Source: an uncultured Lachnospiraceae bacterium
GTDB taxonomy: Bacteria; Bacillota; Clostridia; Lachnospirales; Lachnospiraceae
NCBI GenBank assembly: GCA_947630295.1
Contig: CANRGZ010000005.1
Span: 1 to 44,329, forward strand
Length of the DNA stretch: 44,329 nucleotides
Direction: 5' to 3'
This document shows, piece after piece, positions 16,458-24,840 of this stretch (positions within the stretch are counted from its first letter, which is position 1; every line of letters starts with the position of its first letter). A program made the translations under genes and the position numbers. The notes below the pieces were generated by a model. The model was not told where the DNA came from, did not search any database, and saw nothing but the letters and a program-made list of their open reading frames with translations.

Positions 16458-17144
16458 TCATACTCCTTTCATTACTTTTCCTAATAATTCAAAAGCTGTT
16501 TTTGCAAACCCTCCAAATGGCAGTAAAGAAATGACAGAGAGAATAGCCTGCTTGCTAGCACTCATCAAGAAATTCTTCAATCCCTCTATTGTAAAATCAT
16601 TCAAGAACGATCGTACATCGCTGTTCGATTTAGCTATAGATCTAATATTCTCTTTAATTTTTGGAGAAAAAACATCTGCTAACGATTCATCTTCAACGCA
16701 TATTTCAGTAAAACAATCCAGTGGCAATCGAAGCAATTTTTTGTTTAACGAACACTCATCGTACCAGCCTTTTTCTTCGATAAAATGACGGGCTTCATTT
16801 AAAACGTTAACGTCTTGAATCAATATTTTGACGTAATGATCCGACTCATCATATTTTGCAGTCTTTACAGATTCTGCAAATGACGTTTTCCAATCAAAGC
16901 CTTTATAAGGATACTTTAATTCTTTTCTTTCTTTCAGCGTGCGTATTCTTGACTGCGTTATTCCCAACTGCTTCGACAATGAATAGTCATCAAAAGGAAG
17001 ATTGTTTCTGATACAATGTTCGATATATTCCGAAAACAGAAGTGTTTCCAGATCCATTTTTGACATAGACCCAAAATTTTGAGTAAAATAATTCCGCTCT
17101 ATTTTATCAAATGTTGCCACCTTTTCTTCCTGTGAAAAACTCAT
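16458..17144 (-). CDS. HTH-containing protein of unknown family, first gene after the invertible promoter
   Basis: 228 residues. A probable helix-turn-helix lies at about 51-75 (DDYSLSKQLGITQSRIRTLKE). Residues about 90-190 are mixed and charged with no recognised domain, and the C-terminus is hydrophobic and glycine-containing (AILSVISLLPFGGFAKTAF), perhaps membrane-associated. The ATG at 17144 is chosen because GGGGG lies 8 bp upstream; the open frame continues through the inverted repeat but without a site. It ends 6 bp before the DUF6273 gene, whose AAGGAG lies inside its last codons. It would be the first gene transcribed when the switch at 17174-17453 is inverted. Function unknown; regulator or sensor is a guess from the HTH. 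Confidence 0.7.
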   Translation of the reverse strand: MSFSQEEKVATFDKIERNYFTQNFGSMSKMDLETLLFSEYIEHCIRNNLPFDDYSLSKQLGITQSRIRTLKERKELKYPYKGFDWKTSFAESVKTAKYDESDHYVKILIQDVNVLNEARHFIEEKGWYDECSLNKKLLRLPLDCFTEICVEDESLADVFSPKIKENIRSIAKSNSDVRSFLNDFTIEGLKNFLMSASKQAILSVISLLPFGGFAKTAFELLGKVMKGV

Positions 17145-17173
17145 ACATATGCCCCCATTTGGAATCCAATAAC

Positions 17174-17193
17174 ACATAATCGGCATTATGTTG
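17174..17193. repeat. Left inverted repeat of the promoter switch
   Basis: The 20 bp ACATAATCGGCATTATGTTG are the exact reverse complement of 17434-17453. The site is itself nearly palindromic around an asymmetric CGGC centre, the usual form of a tyrosine-recombinase core site. It ends 29 bp upstream of the HTH-protein ATG. Confidence 0.8.
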
Positions 17194-17266
17194 TAAATTT
17201 GGACACGAGAAGATGCTCGCAATTAAATCAGAAGTGTTTACAAGTCAAAAATGAGTATAGAAACCT

Positions 17267-17298
17267 AAGCCTTTTCATTTTCTAGTTAGAAAAGGCTT
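17267..17298. terminator. Hairpin inside the invertible segment, possible insulating terminator
   Basis: AAGCCTTTTC (17267-17276) pairs perfectly with GAAAAGGCTT (17289-17298) around a 12-nt loop. The following T-rich run is short on either strand (TTTCTT rightward), so strength is uncertain. Confidence 0.5.
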
Positions 17299-17359
17299 TC
17301 TTGTGCTACTCCATTTTCGACAATTTCCGAATCAAATCATACTTTTCCACTGAAATCCA

Positions 17360-17388
17360 TTGAAAAACAGCTCGATTTATATTATAAT
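17360..17388 (+). promoter_or_regulatory. Sigma-A promoter within the invertible segment
   Basis: TTGAAA (17360-17365), a 17-bp spacer and a perfect TATAAT (17383-17388), about 46 bp from the right repeat. It is the best promoter found in the accessory part, yet it has no gene downstream in its present direction. Confidence 0.78.
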
Positions 17389-17433
17389 TGTACATAAAGT
17401 TAGGCGTGTTACTGTTGCTGTTTGACGAAATAG

Positions 17434-17453
17434 CAACATAATGCCGATTATGT
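17434..17453. repeat. Right inverted repeat of the promoter switch
   Basis: Exact reverse complement of 17174-17193. Here the palindrome is longer: GCAACATAAT (17433-17442), GCCG, ATTATGTTGC (17447-17456). It lies about 20 bp past the recombinase stop codon. Confidence 0.8.
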
Positions 17454-17476
17454 TGCAAGCAATTATTCAGCAACTT

Positions 17477-18319
17477 TTATAGTATTAGCCGCATAGATTC
17501 CATTCTGCGGCGGTGCTCTATGCCGGTGGAGATTATGTAGATACGAGTCGTGTTAATGCTACTGTGGCCGAGGACGTCCGCCAACTTTGCAATGTCCTTT
17601 TCAATCCCATAAAATACCCGAGCAAATAAATGACGTAAATTATGCGGAAACACTTTCTGTGGATTCACTCTTGCCTCGATGCATAAACTTTTCATTTCCC
17701 GCCAGATATTAGTACGATTCATAGGTCTACCTTTGCGCGTAACAAAAACTGCGCCAGACTGTATTTTCTGCTCCGAGATGTATCGGAGCAATTTTTTTTG
17801 TAATGGTTTTACCAGAAATATCGTCCGTATCTTGCCTTTGCAATTCACAACCGCTTCACCTTGTTCAACCGCCTTCACCGTAATAAATTGAAGCTCGCTC
17901 ACCCGAATGCCCGTCCCGCAAATCGTCTGCAAAATGAGATTTAACCTCTCATTATACTTCTGCTGTGCTGCTCGGCAGAGGCGTTCGTACTCAGCTTTGG
18001 TCAATTCTTTTTCTTCAGGATAAAAGACTTGTCGCTGCACTTTTAATGTTTTCACCCGACAATCGTACCAACCGAGAAACGAAAACAGGCTGCTTAAGCT
18101 TGCCAATATTGAATTGATGCTGCGAACGGCATATCCGTTCTCGATCATATGCTGTTTGTATCTAATCACAACATCTTTTGTAATTGTTATGTTGTCAGCA
18201 AACTTTGCAAATGCCCTCACATCCCTCAGATACTTTTCCACAGTATTTTTACTCTTTTCCTCGCTTTTAAGATGTGTTGAAAAATCGTTAATTGTTCTCT
18301 CTGTAATAATCCTTTCCAT
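17477..18319 (-). CDS. Tyrosine recombinase/integrase, candidate invertase of the adjacent promoter switch
   Basis: 280 residues. The N-terminal SAM-like core-binding domain (about 1-95) includes KSKNTVEKYLRDVRAFAKF. The catalytic domain carries the Arg in GTGIRVSEL, HNLRH, LGHSS and the nucleophile Tyr in TTRIYI, so the catalytic residues are present. Its size and single-domain layout match the small invertase-like recombinases next to invertible promoters in gut Firmicutes, and its stop lies about 20 bp from an inverted repeat. The ATG at 18319 is chosen for GGAGG 9 bp upstream; an in-frame ATG at 18340 lacks a site. It reads toward the switch, not away from it. Assignment to the switch is from position. 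Confidence 0.87.
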   Translation of the reverse strand: MERIITERTINDFSTHLKSEEKSKNTVEKYLRDVRAFAKFADNITITKDVVIRYKQHMIENGYAVRSINSILASLSSLFSFLGWYDCRVKTLKVQRQVFYPEEKELTKAEYERLCRAAQQKYNERLNLILQTICGTGIRVSELQFITVKAVEQGEAVVNCKGKIRTIFLVKPLQKKLLRYISEQKIQSGAVFVTRKGRPMNRTNIWREMKSLCIEARVNPQKVFPHNLRHLFARVFYGIEKDIAKLADVLGHSSINTTRIYIISTGIEHRRRMESMRLIL

Positions 18320-18336
18320 GTGTACTTTCCTCCAGT

Positions 18337-18465
18337 TCATAACTTGCGTATCATACGAACGTTGACCGATTCTTCAATCAGATCATATGAAACAGTATAT
18401 TTGTTTAACATGTCAGCTAAAGTATAATAGAAAGCTCGTCTAATCTGATAAAAACGACAGTTCAT
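18337..18465 (-). CDS. Possible 42-residue small protein upstream of the recombinase
   Basis: The open frame runs MNCRFYQIRRAFYYTLADML to RMIRKL and stops at 18337, overlapping the alternative recombinase ATG (18340). It starts within the end of another small frame (18440-18697). The chain of overlaps suggests translational coupling, and small basic proteins in this position can be directionality factors. There is no good ribosome binding site and no recognised family, so support is weak. Confidence 0.25.
   Translation of the reverse strand: MNCRFYQIRRAFYYTLADMLNKYTVSYDLIEESVNVRMIRKL
18350..18377 (-). promoter_or_regulatory. Candidate recombinase promoter
   Basis: Read leftward: TTGAAG (18372-18377), a 16-bp spacer and TATGAT (18350-18355), about 30 bp upstream of the recombinase ATG at 18319. 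It would lie inside the possible 42-residue frame. Confidence 0.35.
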
Positions 18466-18697
18466 ACGGAATAATCACTACACGAATTCTTTTTCCTCGA
18501 CAGTATAAGTATTCTGGCAATTCCCTTTCCTCTTTTTTAGAGGTATTGGATGCGTTTTTCTGTGACAGTCTCTTTTGCATACGATAATCAAATTTTGGCT
18601 TCTCAATCAATTTTACTCTCCTTTTCAACTTTGATGTATCTGCAAACAGCAAATTAAAAAATTTTCCCTTAAAGTGCAAACGGCACTGCCATTTCAT
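18440..18697 (-). CDS. Possible 85-residue basic protein of unknown family
   Basis: A Lys/Arg-rich open frame (MKWQCRLHFKGKFF ... VVIIPYELSFLSD). Its ATG lies inside a hairpin: GGCACTGC (18682-18689) pairs with GCAGTGCC (18715-18722), with an inner TTCATC/GATGAA stem. This would hide the start, or means that the frame is not translated. It overlaps the next small frame by 26 bp. It could be a small element-borne gene; no motif supports a function. Confidence 0.3.
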   Translation of the reverse strand: MKWQCRLHFKGKFFNLLFADTSKLKRRVKLIEKPKFDYRMQKRLSQKNASNTSKKEERELPEYLYCRGKRIRVVIIPYELSFLSD

Positions 18698-18722
18698 CCT
18701 GTTACAGATGAACTGCAGTGCC
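18682..18722. repeat. Two-step hairpin at the edge of the recombinase unit
   Basis: Perfect 8-bp outer stem GGCACTGC/GCAGTGCC and 6-bp inner stem TTCATC/GATGAA with an 8-nt loop. Only TTT follows on the plus strand, so it is a poor terminator. It overlaps the possible start at 18697. Confidence 0.55.
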
Positions 18723-18977
18723 TTTAGAACTTAAAAAGTTACCTACTTAAATTGAAGAGCATGGAAAAATATGCTTTTTCGATAAAAAATGAACCCTACG
18801 ACAAGAATAACATTTCACCATTTTCCTCCTCATTTTTTTCCGCTCCGTACCCCTTTAAAAAAATGGCCGTACCCCATTTTTACCCCATTTTTTTTTCCAA
18901 GATATGCCAAAAATTGCCATTTTTTGCCATTTTTGTGGGGTAGAGAAATTTGCAAAAAAACCCGGAAATACTTTTGT
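18723..18977. other. AT-rich boundary with short G-run repeats, between the accessory part and metA
   Basis: There is no gene. The minus strand repeats ATGGGGTA twice (18875-18895), GGGGTACGG twice and AAAAATGGCA several times within about 110 bp (18840-18950). Base composition changes sharply here, from the AT-rich island to the GC-richer core. It may be the scar or junction of an integrated element; no direct-repeat attachment sites were found. Confidence 0.4.
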
Positions 18978-19895
18978 TTAAGCCATTTCGTCTAAATTGT
19001 ACGGAGTCACCTGGTAGACGTAGTAATTGAGCCAGTTCGTATACAGATTATTCGCATTGGCCCGCCAGGTCAACAGCGGCTTCTGATTCGGATCGTCCTC
19101 CGGATAATAATTCTCCGGAATCTCCGGATTCAGTCCGCGGCTTAGGTCTCTTCGATACTCTGCATCCAGTGTCATCCGGTCGTACTCCGGATGTCCCAGA
19201 ACAAAAATCTGCTTTCCGTTTTCCGCAATCACCAGATAAACGCCGGCTTTCTCAGACTTCGCCAGTACCGTCAGTCTGGAATCCGCCGCAATCTTCGCCT
19301 CGTCCACCCCGGTATATCTGGAATGGGGTGCGTAAAATACATCGTCAAATCCCCGCAGCAGCTCCGTCTTGCGGTTCATCACCGTATGGCGGTACACGCC
19401 GGAAAGTTTTTTCTCCAGCGGATATTTATCAATGCCGTAATGATGGTACAGTCCGGCCTGGGCGCCCCAGCAGATGTGCAGGGTTGAGGTCACATGTCTG
19501 GCAGACCAGTCCATAAGCTGCGTCAGTTCTTCCCAGTAATTGATCTCCTCAAACGCCATATTTTCCACCGGCGCCCCCGTGATAATCAGACCGTCCAACT
19601 TCTGTCCGCGAATATCGTCGTAGGTTTTGTAAAACTGATTCAGATGCCGGGCCGACACGTTTTTAGATTCATGGGTGCCGGTGTGCAGAAAAGTCACGTT
19701 CACCTGCAGCGGCGTATTGGACAAAGACCGCAGCAGATGCAATTCCGTATCTTCCTTCAGCGGCATCAGATTTAAAATGGCGATTTCCAGCGGACGGATA
19801 TCCTGGTGCGTCGCCCGGGTTTCATCCATCACAAATATATTTTCTTTCTCCAGTATATGTTTGGCGGGAAGGTCGCTTTGTATTTTAATTGGCAT
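18978..19895 (-). CDS. metAA: Homoserine O-acetyltransferase (MetA family)
   Basis: 305 residues, normal for MetA. It activates homoserine by acylation, the first committed step of methionine synthesis. Visible: [17 protein letters not shown] near the N-terminus, the nucleophile Cys142 in [10 protein letters not shown], and the catalytic His-Glu in LGHPEYD. Residue 111 is Glu (GAPVE). Published work on this family ties Glu111 to acetyl-CoA and Gly111 to succinyl-CoA, so acetyl transfer is predicted despite the common succinyltransferase label. The gene overlaps the end of ligA by 11 bp, so it is co-transcribed with it. No SAM riboswitch or T-box can precede it, since ligA occupies the upstream sequence. 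Confidence 0.93.
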   Translation of the reverse strand: MPIKIQSDLPAKHILEKENIFVMDETRATHQDIRPLEIAILNLMPLKEDTELHLLRSLSNTPLQVNVTFLHTGTHESKNVSARHLNQFYKTYDDIRGQKLDGLIITGAPVENMAFEEINYWEELTQLMDWSARHVTSTLHICWGAQAGLYHHYGIDKYPLEKKLSGVYRHTVMNRKTELLRGFDDVFYAPHSRYTGVDEAKIAADSRLTVLAKSEKAGVYLVIAENGKQIFVLGHPEYDRMTLDAEYRRDLSRGLNPEIPENYYPEDDPNQKPLLTWRANANNLYTNWLNYYVYQVTPYNLDEMA

Positions 19896-21882
19896 TTGTA
19901 TTCTCCTGTTGTCCGATCAACGCCAGATAGTCTTCCTCCGTCAGAATCGGAATTCCCAGCTCTTTTGCTTTACGGTTTTTGGCTGAGGCGGACAAATTGT
20001 CATTATTGATCAGATAGCTGGTGCGGGCACTGACGGCCGAAACCACTTTGCCACCCAGCTGCTCGATGTTCTCCTTTAATGCGTCGCGGTTTGCGAAATG
20101 CTTCAGACTGCCGGTAATGGCAAAACTCTTTCCGGTGAGCGCAGCAGCATTATCATACGCCGTTTCCCTGGCAAATGTCAATTCCTTCCGTAAGTCCGCG
20201 ATCATTTCCCGGTTCTGTGCATCGGAAAAATAGCTGTGAATGTCCGCCGCCATCACCGGACCGATGCCGGCGATTTCCGCCAGTTCCTCCTGTGAAGCCG
20301 CCATCAGCGCATTCAGGTCATCCTTGAAATGCCTGCAAAGCACCTTCGCATTGGCCAGGCCGATACCCGCGATCCCAAGCCCGTACAAAAACCTTGTACA
20401 GGTGGTATGCCGCGCCGCATTCATATTGTCAATGAGCTTGTCGCAGGACTTTTTCCCGAATCCTTCCAGCGCCTCGATTTCCTCTCTGTGCTGTTCCAGA
20501 TGAAACAGATCCGGCAGCCTGCGGACGATTCCCTGTTCCAGCAGCTTCTCCAGCGTCATATCGCTTAAGCCTTCAATGTTCATGGCGTTTCTGCTGACAA
20601 ACAGGGAAAATGCCTTGATGTGCTTCATACTGCAATCGGGATTCGTACAATACAGCACCGATACATCCTGATTGATTTCCAACCGGGTAGCTCCGCCGCA
20701 GACCGGACATTGTTTTGGAATTTCCACCGTATCGCTTTGATCCAGATTCTCCGCGATCTGCGGAATGATCATATTGGCCTTGTATACTTTAATCCGGTCG
20801 CCGACACCCAGTTTCAGCTCCCGCATGACGCTGACGTTGTGCACGCTGGCCCGGCTGACCGTAGTTCCCTCCAGTTCCACCGGTTCAAATACGGCGATAG
20901 GGTTGATCAGGCCGGTTCTGGACGGGCTCCATTCGATTTCCAGCAGCCTGGTTTCCTCCATCTCATCCGCCCATTTAAAGGCAATGGAATTGCGCGGGAA
21001 TTTCGCGGTTCTTCCCAGACTCTGCCCGTAAGCAATATCGTCATAAATCACCACCAGGCCGTCGGAAGGAAACGGATTGCTTTGTATCTCTTCTGAAAAA
21101 GCGCGCACGGCATCCGCCATATGCGCGCCATCTGTCACTTTATACGCCACGGTTTCAAAGCCCAAAGACTGCATCCACTGAAACTGCTTTTCGATGGAAT
21201 TATCAAAATCCATGCCTTCCGCTTCCACAACGGTATAAGCCAGCCAATGGACATGGCGCCGGGCCGTTACCGCGCTGCTGAGCTGCCGCACCGCCCCGGA
21301 ACATAAGTTTCTGGGATTTTTATATTTGGAATCCAGTTCCGTACTGGCGTTGATTTTTTCAAAATCCGCATAGGAAATCAGCGCCTCCCCCCGCAGCACC
21401 AGCCGTCCGTGAAAAGGAATGGACAGCGGCAGATTCACGAAAGTCTTCGCGTTGCCGGTAATCAGCTCTCCTACTTCGCCGTTGCCCCGGGTAACGGCCT
21501 TGGACAGCTGCCCCTTTTCATAGGTCAGCACCACCGTCAGTCCGTCCAGTTTCCAGGACAAAAGGCACTTCCGGTCTCCGGCAAAGGCAGCCAGCGTCTC
21601 CACCGACTTGGTTTTGTCCAGAGAAAGCATGGGGGTCTGATGCCGCTCCTTGGGCAGTGCGGAAACCGTTTCATATCCCACACGCTGCGTGGGAGAATCC
21701 GACCGTACAAAGCCGGTCTCCTGCTCCAGCGCCGCCAACTCATCATACAGCGCATCATATTCCAGATTGGGCATCAGTTCGTTGCCTTCCGCATAATACA
21801 CCCGCGCCGCTTCATTTAATTTCGGAATCAATGCTTTGATTCGTTCTATTTTTTCATTCATAGGATGATCTTTTTTCTCCAT
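19885..21882 (-). CDS. ligA: NAD-dependent DNA ligase
   Basis: 665 residues, with the LigA domain order. Domain Ia has [15 protein letters not shown]; the adenylation domain has the nucleophile Lys in SWKLDG and [16 protein letters not shown]. The OB fold, a Cys4 zinc finger (CPVCGG ... CTNPDCS), helix-hairpin-helix repeats ([15 protein letters not shown]) and a C-terminal BRCT domain ([12 protein letters not shown]) follow. It seals nicks using NAD+. The lysine motif is SWKLDG rather than the usual E-x-KIDG, a divergent form. A second in-frame ATG at 21861 is possible; neither has a clear ribosome site, and both overlap the preceding gene. Confidence 0.9.
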   Translation of the reverse strand: MEKKDHPMNEKIERIKALIPKLNEAARVYYAEGNELMPNLEYDALYDELAALEQETGFVRSDSPTQRVGYETVSALPKERHQTPMLSLDKTKSVETLAAFAGDRKCLLSWKLDGLTVVLTYEKGQLSKAVTRGNGEVGELITGNAKTFVNLPLSIPFHGRLVLRGEALISYADFEKINASTELDSKYKNPRNLCSGAVRQLSSAVTARRHVHWLAYTVVEAEGMDFDNSIEKQFQWMQSLGFETVAYKVTDGAHMADAVRAFSEEIQSNPFPSDGLVVIYDDIAYGQSLGRTAKFPRNSIAFKWADEMEETRLLEIEWSPSRTGLINPIAVFEPVELEGTTVSRASVHNVSVMRELKLGVGDRIKVYKANMIIPQIAENLDQSDTVEIPKQCPVCGGATRLEINQDVSVLYCTNPDCSMKHIKAFSLFVSRNAMNIEGLSDMTLEKLLEQGIVRRLPDLFHLEQHREEIEALEGFGKKSCDKLIDNMNAARHTTCTRFLYGLGIAGIGLANAKVLCRHFKDDLNALMAASQEELAEIAGIGPVMAADIHSYFSDAQNREMIADLRKELTFARETAYDNAAALTGKSFAITGSLKHFANRDALKENIEQLGGKVVSAVSARTSYLINNDNLSASAKNRKAKELGIPILTEEDYLALIGQQENTNAN

Positions 21883-22582
21883 AAATTTGCTGATACAGTG
21901 CTTCCGTTTCCTGCGGCGTCAGATTCCGATAGGTGCCCGGCGCCAGATGCCCCAGCCGGATATTCATGATGCGTACCCGTTTCAGCTGCACTACCCGGTA
22001 CCCGAAAGTTTCGCACATACGCCGGATCTGCCGGTTCAGCCCCTGGGTCAGGATAATGTCAAAACGGTCTTTCCCGGTTTGCCGCACCGTACACGGCCTT
22101 GTTATCGTATCCAGTTCCTCCAGCTTTATGCCCTTAGACACGGCGTCTAAAAATTCCGTCGTCAGCGGACGGTTCACCTGTACCTGATATTCTTTCTCAT
22201 GATAATTGGCGGCCTTTAAGATACGGTTGGCCAAATCTCCCTGATTAGTCAGCAGCAGCAGTCCTTCCGAGTCCTTGTCCAGCCGTCCCACCGGATAAAT
22301 CCGCTGGGGATACCCGATATAGTCAATGACATTGTTCTTTTCCCCACGAAAGCTGGTACAGACGATGCCCCTTGGTTTGTGAAAAGCGATGAGCACTTTT
22401 TTCTGCTGCACCTGCAGGGGTTTTCCGCAAATGGTAATGGCTTCATCCCCGGACACCTTCATGCCGCAGACCGCCGTCTCTCCGTTGACCTTGACGCTGC
22501 CTTCCGCGATCAGCCGGTCCGCCTCCCGGCGGGAACAGTATCCTGCGGCGCTCAAATATTTGTTAATTCTCTGGGCTTCCAT
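21854..22582 (-). CDS. rluF: 23S rRNA pseudouridine synthase, RluF/RluB (RsuA) family
   Basis: 242 residues. An N-terminal S4 RNA-binding domain (INKYLSAAGYCSRREADRLI) is followed by the RsuA-family catalytic domain with GRLDKDSEGLLLLTN, whose Asp is the catalytic residue, and the conserved LTQGLNRQIRRMC. Short length and sequence favour the RluF branch (23S U2604 type), but RluB or RsuA function cannot be excluded. It is first in the rluF-ligA-metA run and its end overlaps ligA. The ATG at 22582 follows GGAAG. Confidence 0.85.
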   Translation of the reverse strand: MEAQRINKYLSAAGYCSRREADRLIAEGSVKVNGETAVCGMKVSGDEAITICGKPLQVQQKKVLIAFHKPRGIVCTSFRGEKNNVIDYIGYPQRIYPVGRLDKDSEGLLLLTNQGDLANRILKAANYHEKEYQVQVNRPLTTEFLDAVSKGIKLEELDTITRPCTVRQTGKDRFDIILTQGLNRQIRRMCETFGYRVVQLKRVRIMNIRLGHLAPGTYRNLTPQETEALYQQIYGEKRSSYE

Positions 22583-22603
22583 GCTTCTTCCTTTTTCTGC
22601 GTA

Positions 22604-22637
22604 AAAAAAGCCTTCTTTTTTCGAAGAAGGCTTTTTT
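22604..22637. terminator. Bidirectional terminator between glgA and the rluF-like gene
   Basis: AAAAAAGCCTTCTT pairs with AAGAAGGCTTTTTT around a short loop, so both strands read a GC-containing stem followed by T6. On the minus strand it terminates glgA, which ends at 22639. Confidence 0.9.
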
Positions 22638-22638
22638 C

Positions 22639-24075
22639 TCAGAGACTTTCATACAGATTTTCGTAGTCCTTCGCTGAATTGTTCCATGAAAAATCAGTGC
22701 GCATGCCTCTTTCTATGATCTTGTTCCACTCCCGCTTGTTGTCGAACACCCGTCTTGCGTAATGCAGGATGCCCAGCATCTCATGGGCGTTGAAATTCGC
22801 GAAGCTGAAACCGGTGCCCGTATGATTGTATTCATCATATGCTTCCACCGTATCCCGTAAGCCGCCGGTTTCTCTGACCAAAGGCACCGCGCCGTAACGC
22901 AGGGAAATCAGCTGGGACAGCCCGCAGGGTTCAAAGCGGGACGGCATCAGAAATACGTCGCAGCCGGCATAAATTCTTCTGGAAAAGCCCTCGTCATAAA
23001 AGGTATTAATGGAAATCCGGTCCGGATACTTCCAGGCGAAATGCCGGAACATGTTTTCAAACCGTTCTTCTCCCGTGCCCAGCACGATCAGCTGCACATC
23101 CGCGATGCTGCAAATCTCATCCATTACATAGGAAACCAGATCAAAGCCCTTCTGCTCTGTCAGCCGAGACACAATCCCGATCACAAATTTCTTTTTGTCC
23201 TGCTCCAGGCCTGCTTCCTTCTGCAGCGCCAGTTTGTTCTTGAAGCGCTCCTTCCGGAAGGTATCCACTGTATAACGCTTTGCAAGGGCCTCGTCCGTCG
23301 CGGGATTGTAGCTTTCATAATCAATGCCGTTTAAGATACCGGACAGATCATTGCTTCTGGCATTTAACAGCCCGTCCAGCCCTTCGCCGTAATACGCGTT
23401 TTTGATTTCATTGGCATAAGAGGGGCTTACCGTCGTAATCTTGTCCGCATAAACCAGGCCGCCCTTTAAATAATTGGCGTCTCCTTTGTATTCCAGCTTG
23501 TCCGGCGTAAAATAATACATGGACAAGCCGGTAATGTCGCGGATCGTCGGAATGTTCCAGATCCCCTGGAATTTCAGGTTATGTACGGTCATCACGGTCT
23601 TGATGCCCCGGTAAAATTCATTGTCGCTGAAGCGATCCTTCAAAAATACGGGAATCAGGCCGGTCTGCCAGTCGTGGCAGTGAATAATGTCCGGACGGAA
23701 ATCAATCACCGGCAGCGCGGAAAGCACCGCTTTGGAGAAGAAGCCGAACTTCTCCACATCTTCAAAAATCTGTCCGTAAGGATAGGTACCGGCAAAATAA
23801 AATTCATTGTCTACAAAATAAAAATGAATGCCTTCGTACTCCATTTCCAGAATCCCGACATACTGGGTACGCCAGGAAAGATGCATATAAAAATGGGTCA
23901 CATATTTCATCTGTTCTTTCAGCGCGTCGCTGATTCCCCGGTAATTCGGCATCATCACACGAACGTCATATTTCTTTTTGTTGATGAACTTCGGCAGTGC
24001 GCCTACCACATCCGCCAGTCCGCCTGTCTTGATGAAAGGAACTACCTCTGAAGCTACAAATAATATTTTCTTCAT
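22639..24075 (-). CDS. glgA: Glycogen synthase (ADP-glucose type, GT5)
   Basis: 478 residues, standard for GlgA. It adds glucose from ADP-glucose to growing alpha-1,4-glucan. The N-terminal ADP-glucose motif is FIKTGGLADVVGALPK. Other marks are VHNLKFQGIW, the C-terminal Rossmann half with RLTEQKGFDL, and the retaining GT motif SRFEPCGLSQL with the catalytic Glu. The gene stands alone here, without other glg genes. The ATG at 24075 follows GGAGAG. Confidence 0.95.
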   Translation of the reverse strand: MKKILFVASEVVPFIKTGGLADVVGALPKFINKKKYDVRVMMPNYRGISDALKEQMKYVTHFYMHLSWRTQYVGILEMEYEGIHFYFVDNEFYFAGTYPYGQIFEDVEKFGFFSKAVLSALPVIDFRPDIIHCHDWQTGLIPVFLKDRFSDNEFYRGIKTVMTVHNLKFQGIWNIPTIRDITGLSMYYFTPDKLEYKGDANYLKGGLVYADKITTVSPSYANEIKNAYYGEGLDGLLNARSNDLSGILNGIDYESYNPATDEALAKRYTVDTFRKERFKNKLALQKEAGLEQDKKKFVIGIVSRLTEQKGFDLVSYVMDEICSIADVQLIVLGTGEERFENMFRHFAWKYPDRISINTFYDEGFSRRIYAGCDVFLMPSRFEPCGLSQLISLRYGAVPLVRETGGLRDTVEAYDEYNHTGTGFSFANFNAHEMLGILHYARRVFDNKREWNKIIERGMRTDFSWNNSAKDYENLYESL

Positions 24076-24176
24076 ATGTATATCTCTCCATAAAAAAACT
24101 TTTGTATTATTTTACACCAAAACACGCAAAAGATAAAGCGCTTTTTTCATAAGAATGTTTTCCGGATCCATTCGTG

Positions 24177-24635
24177 TCAAATCGCATGCGCGGCCGGCTC
24201 TGTTTCCGCGCTTTCATAAGGTTTTTGATATTTTTCCGGCTCATAAGAGCGCAAAAGCGCCCAAAGTTCATCATGCATATGCATCCCTTTTTCTCTCCAT
24301 CCCTCATAGGTTTCATGATAACTCTTTGCCCTTGTTTTGAGCTGTTCATTCTCTTTTCTCAGCCGCTGTTCTTCGCGACTCATCTGTTTTATCTCGTAAT
24401 ACAATCCCGGATTGCTGATCTGGCCCACCGGATCTTTTTCCTCTGCATCCTGCAGCATCTGCAAAACCATTTCCCGTTCGTCGGATCCAAAGCCTGTCCA
24501 CGAACGAAAATCACAGACAAAGGTCAGTTTGTTTCCGCACTTCGGACAAAAGATCTGTCCCTCTTCTTTTCTTCCGTCCGTCCGAATATGAATGTGTCCG
24601 CACGCTTTTGCCCCGCAATATAATACAATCAGCAT
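24177..24635 (-). CDS. Small zinc-ribbon protein of unknown function
   Basis: 152 residues. Near the N-terminus are a CGAKACGH and a CPKCGNK pair, a probable two-Cys-pair zinc ribbon. A coiled-coil-like charged helix follows (about 80-115, REEQRLRKENEQLKTRAK), then an aromatic C-terminus. The ATG at 24635 has GGGGAGG upstream; an earlier in-frame ATG at 24665 has none. It is monocistronic between glgA and the amidase. No family was recognised. Confidence 0.65.
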   Translation of the reverse strand: MLIVLYCGAKACGHIHIRTDGRKEEGQIFCPKCGNKLTFVCDFRSWTGFGSDEREMVLQMLQDAEEKDPVGQISNPGLYYEIKQMSREEQRLRKENEQLKTRAKSYHETYEGWREKGMHMHDELWALLRSYEPEKYQKPYESAETEPAAHAI

Positions 24636-24793
24636 GACAGCAATTCCTCCCCGTTTTTCCTTCATTTTCTATCTATATTTTATGCGTTATATTGACGATT
24701 TATGACTGTTTCTACATAATTTTTTTCAAAGTCTGTCACTGTCAATCTGTTTTTGGTAAAAAAATGGCTATACATCCGGTTTTCTGTAAATAA

Positions 24794-24830
24794 TATGGGC
24801 TCCCATACGTTTTGCCGTATGAAAGCCCAT
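24794..24830 (-). terminator. Terminator after the amidase gene
   Basis: ATGGGCT and CATACG (separated by a 2-nt bulge) pair with CGTATG and AGCCCAT, followed on the minus strand by ATTATTT. It lies just past the amidase stop at 24841. Confidence 0.6.
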
Positions 24831-24840
24831 CCTTAAAGAT

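Larger units (their letters stand above)
17174..17453. other. Invertible promoter segment (phase-variation switch), present orientation OFF
   Basis: A 240-bp spacer lies between two 20-bp inverted repeats, directly beside a tyrosine recombinase gene. It contains one near-consensus promoter (17360-17388, pointing right) and a 10-bp hairpin (17267-17298). In the given orientation the promoter fires toward the 3' end of the recombinase, antisense to it. Inverted, it would fire toward the minus-strand genes from 17144, giving an about 87-nt leader. The hairpin would sit between recombinase and promoter in either state and may block readthrough. Confidence 0.72.

Noticed and set aside
19896..20100. 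SAM riboswitch or T-box for metA
   Set aside because: The sequence upstream of metA is the coding end of ligA, which overlaps it; no leader RNA can fit.
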